In this document: positions 45,188 through 55,058 of the stretch, in pieces
Numbering within the stretch: the first letter of the stretch is position 1
How the letters are laid out: each line of letters begins with the position of its first letter
Assembly (NCBI GenBank): GCA_023053545.1
Contig: JAKZAN010000098.1
Coordinates: 32,948-96,947, forward strand
Reading direction: 5' to 3'
DNA: 64,000 nt
DNA from: Lepidurus packardi
Lineage: Eukaryota > Arthropoda > Branchiopoda > Notostraca > Triopsidae
Notes under the pieces: generated by a model
Databases searched by the model: none
What the model saw: the letters and a program-made list of their open reading frames with translations, nothing else
Told to the model about the DNA's origin: nothing
Translations under genes and position numbers: made by a program

Positions 45188-46095
45188 ATGTACCACTATC
45201 AACGCCTCGATATCAGAGATTAGTCGGGCCAGATCAACCTCATGGGCGATGGTAACTAAATCCGTATATCTAACTCCCGTCTCCAACTCTGCCTCACCGG
45301 CACATCCAATACCATCCTTCTCCGAAACTCCCAAGTCCGCCTCAATGCCACGGGAAATTCTAATTCCGTCAACGTTGCTGCTGGTTCCAAGGCTATTCTC
45401 ATGCTCATCGGCAATAATAACCGCGCGCACACTTCTGAAAATGGTGAAATCGACGTCCGCACCATTGTAGGAACTGATAACTCTATCTCGGGAGGACGTA
45501 TGACTCGAGGCCCCAGTCCCCAAGTGCCGAGGAGCCAAGGTAGGCAAAGGTCTGCACAACACAGCCATCCACAAACACAAGCCCGGACAGCACAGTAAAG
45601 CAGAAGGATGCAAAATCAACTTGAAATGATAAACATGGGTAGGCAGGCACATAACCTTGTGTAGAGTGTGATGAAAGCTACAATAATGAACTCAATGATG
45701 ATGCCCAACATTACGTATAACAACATCCGAATCATGTTCGATGAGGAGGAGCCGGAAGAAGACTAACAAGAATACTTTGAGGAAGAAGAGTCGATGGAGG
45801 AAGAGCTGGAAGATTAAGAAGAAGATTAAGAAGAAGAAGAAGAATTAGAGTTGGATGTTCAGGAGGAGAAAGGTCTGAGAAGGGAGGAAATAGAAGCTCT
45901 TCCAAAGGTTCGGCACCAAGGAAAGCAGAAGACGCACTGTACGATCTGTCTGGAGGATGTGACGAAGGGGCAGTGGCAGACTTTCCTTATTTGCATGCAC
46001 AGCTTCCACTCTGGGTGCGTGGAGTCGTGGCTGGGGACGAATGGACAGTGCCCGGTGTGCAAGTTCAAACACAAATAGCACCTGCGAGCGTGACT
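45188..46095 (+). CDS. RING-H2 E3 ubiquitin ligase with N-terminal beta-rich repeats
   Basis: A single frame of 302 residues, ATG 45188 to TGA 46093-46095, with about ten TAA/TAG codons. The first 110 residues have short beta-strand repeats spaced by Asn-Gly turns (INLMGDGNEIRIS, LTGTSNTILLRNS, LNATGNSNSVNVAAGSKA). That resembles right-handed beta-helix or DUF3060-type folds. A Gln/Arg/Ser-rich linker and a helix with many Met follow. A very acidic stretch (Glu runs at 45760-45870) precedes the RING-H2 finger: CTICLEDVTKGQW, then CMHSFHSGCVESWLG, then CPVCKFKHK. All eight zinc ligands are present (C3H2C3). RING-H2 proteins transfer ubiquitin from E2 to substrates. The target is unknown. Confidence 0.83.
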
Positions 46096-46244
46096 GATGG
46101 AGCCAATATTTGGAGGATGGGTAGTGATTAGCTGATTTTTAAACTCTACTGCGAAACATCACCCGGTTTCATTAATTTACACGATATTTCAAATGCTCGC
46201 CCTCTCCAATTCATCTTTATAACTATAATCACCTCTCTTTCACC

Positions 46245-46832
46245 ATGTTCGTCTCTAGATTCCGCCTCCCGCTCCCTCCAGCCCAGGCCTTTTCCACCGA
46301 ACAAAACCTCTGGCACCACACCACTATTCTCGCCCTCAAAAGACATGGAAAAACTGTCATCATCGGCGACGGCCAAGTTACCTATGGCAATACTCGCGTC
46401 AAAACCGATGGTAAAAAAATACGCAAGCTTCACGATGGAGTCTATTGTGGTTTTGCCGGCAGCCTCGCTGATGCTTTCACTCTCATGGAGGGTCTAGAAA
46501 CGATAATTGCCAAAAACCCGAGCCAGACGCTGAGATCTTGCATCACGTATGCCAAGCAGTGGAGGATGGGAAAGTATTTGCGGAACCTGTCAGCAACGTT
46601 GGTAGTCATCGACAAAGATCTGATTGTGGAGCTGGACGGAACTGGTAACGTGCTGGAAATCAAAGACACGATTGGCATCGGGAGTGGAGGGATGTACGCA
46701 GAGTGCGCTGCCAGGGCGCTTTTGGCCCACACGGACTTAGATGCGTAGAAGATAGCGCTAGAGTCAATGAAAATTGCGGCCGACAAGTGTATCTACACTT
46801 CCTCGACCTTCACGATGGAAAAGATAGAATGA
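46245..46832 (+). CDS. hslV: HslV-type mitochondrial threonine protease (ClpQ)
   Basis: A single exon of 195 residues, ATG 46245 to TGA 46830-46832, with one in-frame TAG. The N-terminal 25 residues (MFVSRFRLPLPPAQAFSTEQ) form a mitochondrial leader ending before the Thr-Thr of HHTTILALKRHGKTVIIGDG, whose first Thr would become the catalytic N-terminus after processing. The HslV pattern continues: GQVTYGNTRVK, KIRKLHDGVYCGFAGSLADA, CITYAKQWRMGKYLRNL, IGIGSGGMYAECAARALL and ADKCIYTSSTFTME. Catalytic Thr, Asp and Lys positions are kept. HslV forms double hexamers with the ATPase HslU. Eukaryotic HslV comes from the mitochondrial ancestor and survives in scattered protist lineages. No hslU gene lies in the window. 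Confidence 0.93.
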
Positions 46833-46930
46833 CCCACTCAAATATCCCGTGATGTATTATGCTTTCTGTAATCATAGTCCAAACTGTCTATTCTTTGAAG
46901 TAATTTAGTGAAACACTCCACTTACCCACT

Positions 46931-48011
46931 TCATAAAATGTTATTGTTGATCAGGGGCTTCCCTGCAGACGTCCGCTCTGACTCCAAACTATATGCGTCA
47001 TAGCTTCGGCCATGCATCAGCACACTGTCCTACTTCTGGAACCGGTAGAAGTAGCTGTCCTTTAGCGACGATGCCACCTTTGGACTTTTCAGTGTGTTTC
47101 CAGCAGAGAACACCTGAGAGTTAGGCGCCCATTCATAGAGTCGTTTCAAGTCTTCGTTAGTAGTGGCGCCCCTGAGGATAATTTTGAGGTGGTAGACACA
47201 TAAGACAACGAGTGCTACCCAGAACCATAGAGAAAGTATGAGAATGACGAGTAAAATGATATTCTTATGAAGCCCGGCCGAGAAGTCATCCGTGTAGGAA
47301 ACTAAGAAGGCGTACAGGCATACCGTCATAGCCGCGGAAGTATGTACAATAGTCACCACTAAAAATGATATAAAGGCTCTCTCATTAATAAAAAGCAAGT
47401 TGAAGCAGGAATATACTTGTAGTTTCGTTTGCCGATGCATACTCCTATCCACGGGCAGTGATGGTCGAATCTCTATACACAGTGATTACAAGCCCCACAG
47501 TGAATCGCTCGGATCGGCCGAAAGATCCGGCATTCCATACAGTATTTAATGTTGACCGAAAGGCCTCCTGTAACCATCAAGTACTGCGCAGGTGGCCGTT
47601 ATTTGATCGGGATTTAGAAGTTTTCCTGGTCTAATTCATACCCGGGAACGTGCTGCGGGATCGCACCGGGTTCTGTGAAACTGACTGTGGCCATCGTGAT
47701 AAGACAGGTTGTATGGGTCAGGCAGATCATGGCAAGACAGACCCATAACCGCTGCAGGCTAACTGTGACTTCGAGGAGGACGGTAACTATGTTTAGGAGG
47801 AGGAAGGTGAAGACAAGACAGATGATTGAGGGTCTGGGGAAGAGGAGGGAAGGATTTCGTTGCTTGATGGGGAAGTGGGTATGTTTGGAAGGGGTGTGGG
47901 TTACCCGACTCTAAAGCTGGAGAAGAGGTTGCGAGTGTAATAGGTGGTGAGGGATTGTTAGCGAATGCGGCGGACCTCGTAGGTGGGAGTGTGAAGAACA
48001 GAATTAACCAT
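46931..48011 (-). CDS. DHHC-type palmitoyltransferase (zDHHC)
   Basis: At least three exons: ATG 48011, one intron of about 69 nt (GTAACC...TTCCCCAG), one of 38 nt (GTATAT...GAGAG), TGA 46931-46933; about 320 residues. The N-terminus [11 protein letters not shown] leads into TM1 and TM2 ([34 protein letters not shown]). TEPGAIP, the family's conserved DPG-like motif, follows. The Cys-rich domain is [44 protein letters not shown], where the Glu of CVERFDHHC is encoded by TAG at 47473-47475. TM3 and TM4 ([19 protein letters not shown] and [17 protein letters not shown]) close the core. The C-terminal tail ends [10 protein letters not shown]. The active-site Cys of DHHC is intact, so it should S-acylate proteins at endomembranes. 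Confidence 0.88.
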
Positions 48012-48509
48012 CTGGGGTTTCTTACTACAATATTACGATTTAACCAAAAGCATAAAGGCATTGAGCCATACGTTTGAAATAGTCCGAATACTATATTCAA
48101 ATTCTAGGGGATGGTAGCTTGACTGTCGATGCAATCACCTACCCTGTCGAAAGAAGCTGCAAGAAGGAGGCAGCCAACTCAAGTACAGCAGGAGTCAATG
48201 CTGGGAATACTTAAAGTCGGCAAATACTAAAATGGTTAGTGCAGAAGTACTACCAAATTAACCGAAGTAATAAAGTAATGATGGGCCGTGATATGGAATA
48301 AATTTAACATACGAATCGAAGATAAAATACGCAGACAGACGTGTCTGGAAAGGAGAGTCAAAGACCGAGAAGAGTCTCGGCGGAAGCCACAATTAAGGTC
48401 TGGCATATTGCAGGAAACCTGAAATAAACATTCAAATGATACTTAAATATTTTCACGAGTAATTCTGTTGTTCAGAGACTGTGCACTCCAACCAGTCGCT
48501 GTCGTTAAA
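48012..48509 (+). other. Intergenic region with a possible small coding frame (about 48065-48438)
   Basis: This 498-bp gap lies upstream of the DHHC gene and downstream of the Kelch gene's end. On the plus strand one frame is open from about 48065 to a TGA near 48438. Read with UAR as Glu it gives polar, protein-like text (DGSLTVDAITYPVERSCKKE, KWLVQKYYQINRSNK, TIKVWHIAGNLKETFK). There is no good ATG at its start; the first in-frame Met pair is at about 48271. With one stop codon in 64, a 120-codon frame is not significant. The region also must hold the DHHC promoter. Confidence 0.25.
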
Positions 48510-50623
48510 TCAAGCAGTTAGTTTTTAGTATAGCTCTTGTGTCTCGACTTCTGGCCTTCTTTTCAGCTTTTGTTGCCTTAAGTACTCCACCAATCGACCT
48601 TCGAGGCCAACTTCCAAAACTCCTAGATTCCCCAGATTGTCTAACTCCACCCACCCCCAGAACTTATCTCTCTGCGATAAGGAATAGTACCCTTGCAGGA
48701 TATTATCCACGTAGATATTGATGTACTGAGGTCCTGATCCCTTCGCTCTCGGCGAGTAGTAGACCTTGCCTTCGCAAACTCCAGATATTTCAACAGTTTC
48801 TAAGTCTAGATTTGTCGGGAAGACGGAGGGTCGGACCAAATTATCATTAAGGTAGATTGAAGTGGACAGGGGAGGACTACGCCACATGTGTTTTAGATAG
48901 TGTTAGAGACTCTGGGGGAGCCTAGCAGTCGCAGTATAAATAAAATCGTGTTCTTTCGTCCTGAGTTCGGGTTCGAAGGTTGCAGAATTAGAGTTAGGTT
49001 CAAGCAGCAATAAAGTGAGTGGGGCAGTTGTCTCCCTAATCAGGGAGGGAGATAGCACGTGGGACAAGATCCGGGAGGCGTTGCATTCAGAAGGATACTC
49101 AAAGACTGAGCACATGGCGGGGCTATAATAGGCAACAGTCTTAGTTGTGTTGAACTGGTGGTTGGCAATCACTGCAAAAGACTGGCTCAATCGAAAGGCA
49201 GTAAAAAATATTCCAAGTAAACTCGCGTGGTCGAGCTGAGCTAAGGAAGGGGGCAGTGCTCCTTTGAAGTGGAATTCTACGCTAATGATGTTTGCAAGGG
49301 TCTCTTCGCCGAGTTTGTTAATACAAACTTTGGACGAACGGCTTAGCAACTCTTTGCAAAAGAGTTTTGAAAAACAAACGAATGGGTGGGCGATGGTTCT
49401 GGCAAGCTTGTAGTACAGGGTCAGGTTGGCGACTTGACGGGGTTTTTACTAAACCAGGGGCGTGTGTGCAAGTAGTCTAGGCTGGTGCTGTTGGCTGAGG
49501 GTGTTTCTGCAGACTCTGCACAAACCGTTAGGTTTTTTTTGGATGGCGAACTCGGTTTCATCGATGAGCTGCAGCACGACCAGCTCATCTGAAGAGTTAA
49601 ATTTTTAGACTGACTTCAGCCCGCCAAACACCACAATTTGATCCTCATAAATGCTCGCAGAAAAGTAGGATCGTTTCTTAAAGATTGACTCGTCACGACA
49701 GTCCAATTGGGTCCATTTGTTCCTGCCCTCCTAGAAAACCCACACATCGTTCAGCAGGTCAGGTCTCCCGTTCAACCAGCTCTCTCCCCCAAGCAGAAAC
49801 AAAAAATGGTCCTAGTAGCTAAGAAGTGCATGGCCGACACGTGGTTTTGGGCCGTCTGTTGAGGTTTTGACTGCGGAACATTGAAGGAAGGGTCCTGATG
49901 GACCAAAAACCAGAGCCACCTTTTGTAAAGAACTCAGATAGTTTTCTTTATCATCCTGGCCTCCAAAGTAGAAAACAAAGTTGTTGAGAACTGTTGCAGC
50001 AGAGTTTTCACGGCGAATGAAGTTGTCAGGAGTGGGTAGGAGAGTCCAGGTAAGAGTGCAGGTATCCAGGAGATAGAAGTCATGGAAAAGAGTTTAGTCG
50101 GCACAACCGCCATAGAGGAGCATGAACCTTTAGGATAGGAGGACAGCGACAGCACTTTAGCGAGGTGCAGGAATCTGACCAAACTGAGGTTCTTGGCGCC
50201 AGCCCTAGGGGCCGAAGGTGTACAAGTCGTTGGTAACCTATGGAACAGGAGAAAATGATTAGGGTTGAAAAGAGGGGTTAAATGCAATCTAAGTGCAAAG
50301 AAGTATTTAAAGAGGCTTACTTTCTGTCCGACACAGCCTCCCCAGAAATATATCTTGTTCTGGATAGAGATAGCAACATGGCTGTCGCGGAGAGGAGGAT
50401 TTGAGGGCAGGGACAACCTTTAAAATTCCCAAGAAGTCAGGTCAAGGCGGTAGAGAGGATCGGGTTTGCGGAGGGGTTCGGAGGAGAGTCTGCCACCGAA
50501 AAGGTATAGAGCGCCGAGGTGGAGGGTGGCGGAGTGGCCCCAGCGTCGAGAAGGGCCGAGGGTGTTTTTTTTGCGGGCAATCCAGGAGGGTTTAGCCAGA
50601 AGTGGGTTTAGTTTTTCAATCAT
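48510..50623 (-). CDS. Kelch-repeat protein with C-terminal extra domain
   Basis: Two exons with an 83-nt intron (50238-50320, GTAAGC...TCCATAG) give about 676 residues from ATG 50623 to TGA 48510-48512. The first 400 residues hold kelch blades: RRWGHSATLHLGALYLFGGR, RDSHVAISIQNKIYFWGGC, FMLLYGGCAD, NFVFYFGGQDD, RVGHALLSY...FLFLLGGES and YFSASIYEDQIVVFGGLK. Each has the GG doublet and Tyr/Trp spacing of a six-bladed propeller. The next 270 residues are mixed and include KNTLSQQHQPRLLAHTP and a beta-rich end. There is no BTB or F-box domain. Kelch propellers bind proteins such as actin or substrates of ligases. Its ATG overlaps the TGA of the preceding gene by 3 bases (ATGA). Confidence 0.85.
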
Positions 50624-51541
50624 TTTTGGAATGCTGAGAATTCGAGGGTTAAGTGCGTAAATAATTATTATGGGGTATTCTGAAAGCCCAGTGTAAATAG
50701 CCTTATTATAAGTGATTCTCTTAAAGCGTGTGTGGCTGGCGCTGCACCTATCGTTTCCCCTAACTATCTTCCCCACACTCCCTTCTCACTTAGATTTTTT
50801 ACAACCGATCCCTGTTTGGGCTTGCCAGGAGTCCGACTCCCCACCACAACTCTATCATTTTGAGCCTTATAGCCTTGGGCTCGCTCCTTGCGATTCAATT
50901 TTCTGATAGCCCGTGCCCTAAGACTTCATATAACACTCTATTAATTGAAAAATAGATCGATACTCCAGCCTAAACTTATCAAAGGATAATCTCCTTGTTG
51001 CTGTATCTGTTGTCTGGGTTTTCTCACTAGCTCGCTCAGTGATATTCTATAGACCTTGTTTTGTTTGCAGTAATTACTTGCATACCCTGTCCTAAAGCGG
51101 ACAGCGTATTCCCTGCAGAGGAAAAATAGTATACAGCATCTTGCGCCAGGGCTATAACATCATAGGAAACTGGGTATGTGGGGTATAAATAAGTATTTCA
51201 ACAAAGGGATTTGAACAAATGAAGAGTATGAGTGTTGAAAGGCAAAGGACAGTGAATGGGAATGAGGAAGGCAGTTGCAGTGAGTACTGGAAAGCATTAT
51301 TTGGGCGGTACAAGGATGTAGGCTTGGAGTGAAATTAGGAGTTTCGGATTATCGTGATAGTGGGTAGTTGAGGCCTAGAAACAGGAATACTGTAAGGTTG
51401 AATAACTGCACTGCACTGCTGGCTGCTGACTATCCTATTCTCCCGATACTGAATGCAGTCAGTCTAATCGCCTTCCCGCTTGTGTAAACTATGCAGCTAT
51501 CCGATTTCCCCACGATATTTCCGACCTCTTAATTTTTCCAT
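50620..51541 (-). CDS. Hypothetical protein, about 290 residues, weakly supported
   Basis: The minus frame from ATG 51541 is joined by a 46-nt intron (50918-50963, GTATCG...GTCTTAG) to TGA 50620-50622. It begins MEKLRGRKYRGEIGELHSL, a charged helix. A hydrophobic stretch (PFTVLCLSTLILFICS) could be one membrane segment. After the splice comes a basic LEARAIRKLNRKERAQGYK segment. It ends LGFQNTPEELFTHLTLEF. Support comes from the long frame without TGA (about 290 codons), protein-like composition and a splice that joins two polar helices. No domain is recognised. The end overlaps the start of the Kelch gene by the bases ATGA. If no separate promoter exists for the Kelch gene, the two may share a transcript. 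Confidence 0.45.
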
Positions 51542-51595
51542 ACTCTCATCAAATCAAGAATGGGTCAATCAATTTAAATCACCATATAGAATTTA

Positions 51596-54500
51596 TCATA
51601 CTTTTCCGTCCCTCAACTATTTGATCCGCCTCTGAATCACTCCTGATCTGTGAACCAACATTTCTAGCACTTGCCGCTCGATATTGGTGTTCAGCCCGTA
51701 GAAGAAGTACATCGCCTTCGAAATCACGAACACGTTTTCCAACCGGAGCACCCGAGTTAGGATCATTTGGTGGCTCGCGGACAGTTCTGACTTTGCATCG
51801 TGGACCAGTTTCCGAACTAAGAAGTCCTTCGGGACCATTCCGAAAAACTAGTTATTGGTTTCTACACGAGCCAGACTCTCCAGAATAGCCAAATTATATG
51901 GTTTTATAGCCTGCTTCAAAAACAGGTTGCTGTTCTGATCGGTCAGAAGATAAGACAAAAACGCAAGGTACACCTGCAAAGAGTAGATTCGGCCCATCAG
52001 CTTCTGAACCGTATCTTCTGCTGCTTCCAGGGAGGATGCAGATAGTGCACAGAAGTTATGGACCAAGTTTCGAGACGATTTGGGGACAGTCTCTGTATTG
52101 AGGAGGTTGCAAATGCTGAACAGCGATAGTTATTTCAGGTTGATAGACTCATGTTCGCCTATTTTGGCCAGGATGGAACAGTCTTCGGGGGCCACGACTG
52201 ACAGCAGTTCGACCAGCTCCTTTCGCCTGTAGGGTTTGTCTTCCAAAAATTTGAGGCGATCTTTGGCAGGGATCCACTTTTAAAGGAAGCCTTTAGGGCA
52301 TAGTTTCATAATAACCGTTGCATTATACAGTTTAGAAAACACATTCTTCTACATGTCTGAAATCATGGGATCAGACAAAATGCGTTCAAGCAGAGGTTGA
52401 GTCGTGGAAGGGCGAGGGTCCAGAGAGCGGGTCATTGCTTGGAAGAAGGGCTAGAGGATTTGCAAGTAGTCGAGAACATCTCTTTTTGCACACTCTCTTA
52501 GGAAGAAGTCTATTTTGACGAAGTCCAGCTTCCTTCTAACGATATGGGAAAATGCTCTTTGGGAGTCAGAAGGAAGCAACATAAAGAATAGTTCATATCC
52601 TGGAGCTTGGAGCCCATAGTCCGAAAACTTGCATTCGGCGATCAGATTGTTATAAATTTCTTGGTTCCGAACCAGGAAGTCTTCGCTCACTATATAATTG
52701 GTATTTGGGTCAATGAATCGTTTATAGAAAGACACCTGTTGCTTGCAGGACCTTTCTTTGCAAGCCTTCAACGCCAACAGCTGCGTCCCATTCTGGAGTG
52801 TCTAGAAAGCCATAGCAGTTAGATGCTTCTACAACTCGGGACTCTTCTCGAAGGGATCCTGTAAAATGTTCAGGATGACACCACAAACCCAAGAGGGCTT
52901 ATAGGGCAACACTTTCGAGAGATTGTCAAGTGCTTGTTGGGCGAAGCCTTTCCTGAATAGTTTATAAGCCAGTTCTCCTTTGAAGCGTTGGAATTCAGTG
53001 GTTTAGATCTCGACCTTTTGAGAAATATCGGTAACACCAGTTTTGAGGATATATTTGTAGATTCTATCAAAGTCGAGTTGTGGTTGCAGATTGGCGATCG
53101 AATAAAGCAAGGAGATATCGAGTGAGTTCACCAATCTAGAAGGAGGTAAGTGGCAGCCTTCAGAGTGTAGGTAGGAGGCTAACTTGTAGGTGGCCATCAA
53201 GATCTTTCGTTCAAGGGTTTTCGTCGTGAGAAGCACAACCAGGTACTATAGAGAGTGTTGTATGGAGTGGAACGACTGGGCCGAAAGGAATTTCTCATGA
53301 ATCTGCTCGATGACGACCATTTAGATCATGGGGTAGTTGATCTGGTATCTCTCGATGTATCTCTGTTGGAGGAGCTCTTCGACAAAGGATAATCTCTCGA
53401 AGGCGATCAAGTGTTGGAAAACCATCTGCTGCATGAGGGACGTGTTCAGTAGTTTCCCGAAAATGTGCTCTTTCAAAACACCCGAAAGTTTCAGGACAGT
53501 CTCTGCTGCCTCTAAGTCATAGAAGACTCCGGCTACAGCGATCTTCTGTTCCTTATTCCTGCCCAAGGCGACTTTGGCAATCAACTCTCTGAACAGCATC
53601 AATGCATGCTCTTGCAAGCTCTTCACATCCACCGGTGAGTCAGGCTGATGGTTCAGCCTCATCATTGCCACAAGTTCCGAAATCTGGGAATTTATATCAA
53701 ATGAGTAGAAGATCCTGGAATATTCTATGGCAGACAGGACGAGCTGCACCTCTTCATCAGACTCGAAAGGGGATAGAATTGTTCGGATAGATGGCTCAAA
53801 CCTGCTGTATTCGAAGTGCCCCATTTTGATCTTTTCGAGTGTTTTGGGCAGGTTCGACTCTGTGACCTGAACGTAGTTACTCTTGACTAATTCAAGGAGC
53901 ACTGGCAGGTCAGTCTACTAGGCGAGACTGTATTCCTCTGAGGCGCTGTGGAAGGCATCGCGTCCCAAAGTCTCAAAAATCGGGATCATAGAGTTTAGTG
54001 TTCTTATAGGGGACATCCTCAAGACTTCGGCAATCACATCTTTTGGAGAGAGCGACTCCACGTTGGGAAATTGCAAGTCCACTCTGCCCAATCTATAAGT
54101 AAAGTATTCTCCGACTCTTAAATGAAACAGCAACGTGATAAGATCGGTATCAGGTAGATAGGCGTTATTTTGAAGCAGAAACTAGCAAACTTGGGTGGCT
54201 GTCTGGTAGTTATTGAGGTCCCGAGCCAATTTGTCGACAGTCTTGAAGACGCCCGTATTGCTATTAATAAAGGGTGGTTTTGGGTTTTCGTCGGAGTCTA
54301 TAGGGTGTTAAAGTGGTTGTGTGTGAACGCCTGCCTCGAGAAATTCGGTCTCCTTTATTATGAAAGGCACGAAGAACTGGGCACTCAAGTCCAACGAGAA
54401 TTAGATATACTCTTTTAAAAACTGCTCTATGCTCGAACTGCAGTAAGGATATACCTGTAAAAGCATTGCCCGTTTCGTTGCATGATCGACTAACTTGTGC

Positions 54501-54913
54501 GTGATGACTCGTAGCATCTAAATAGGGTTGGTCGCAGCATACCGGCGCACCTCCGAATATGTGAAATTAGAGCTCAATAAGCAGCATATTGCTAGTTCTT
54601 TTGTGACCCTCGCATGTTATTATTGACTCTAGGCTGATTTCGATTCCAAACTCATCAGGTGTTGGAGGTATGCCTTCATCACGTTCTAGAAGAACAACTT
54701 GTCATAGATGTCTTTTTGAAAGGCAGATATTTATTATTGGAGGAGACGGAGAGGAGGGCAAGAGTGCAGCAAGGCTTGCAGATCGTCAAGGGTTTTGGTG
54801 GATCGACGCCAGATGAGCAGGGGGTCTTTGGTTTCATTCGAGAGACTGAGGGGATGAGATGGGGCTGGAGGCGAGCGCTAGGGTCTTCGCCGGGGGCAGA
54901 AAAAGCTAAGCAT
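51596..54913 (-). CDS. Large helical-repeat protein, 1,105 residues, unassigned
   Basis: A single frame from ATG 54913 to TGA 51596-51598 passes about 25 TAA/TAG codons. After a short Arg/Pro/Ser-rich start (RRRPERSPPAPSHP) the protein is almost entirely helix. It has paired amphipathic helices of about 35-40 residues without Gly/Pro breaks (DDLQALLHSCPPLRLLQEE, FENVMKAYLQHLMSLE, EKHLTAMAFETLQNG). Membrane segments and enzyme motifs are absent. The layout resembles HEAT/ARM or alpha-solenoid scaffolds such as nucleoporins, vesicle-coat subunits or CCR4-NOT-type proteins. I cannot match it to one family by eye. It is divergent from the giant repeat gene, with 145 bp between start codons. Confidence 0.66.
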
Positions 54914-55058
54914 TTTGAAGATATTGCATAATTACAAGGCGATAGAATTGATTTGCAGTCGTCTAGGGTTGTATGGGGCGCATCCTTATACTTGGCAATG
55001 AGATTACCAACGTAGTTGACCAATAAATCTATCAGCAACACTTTTGCGAATACTCACG

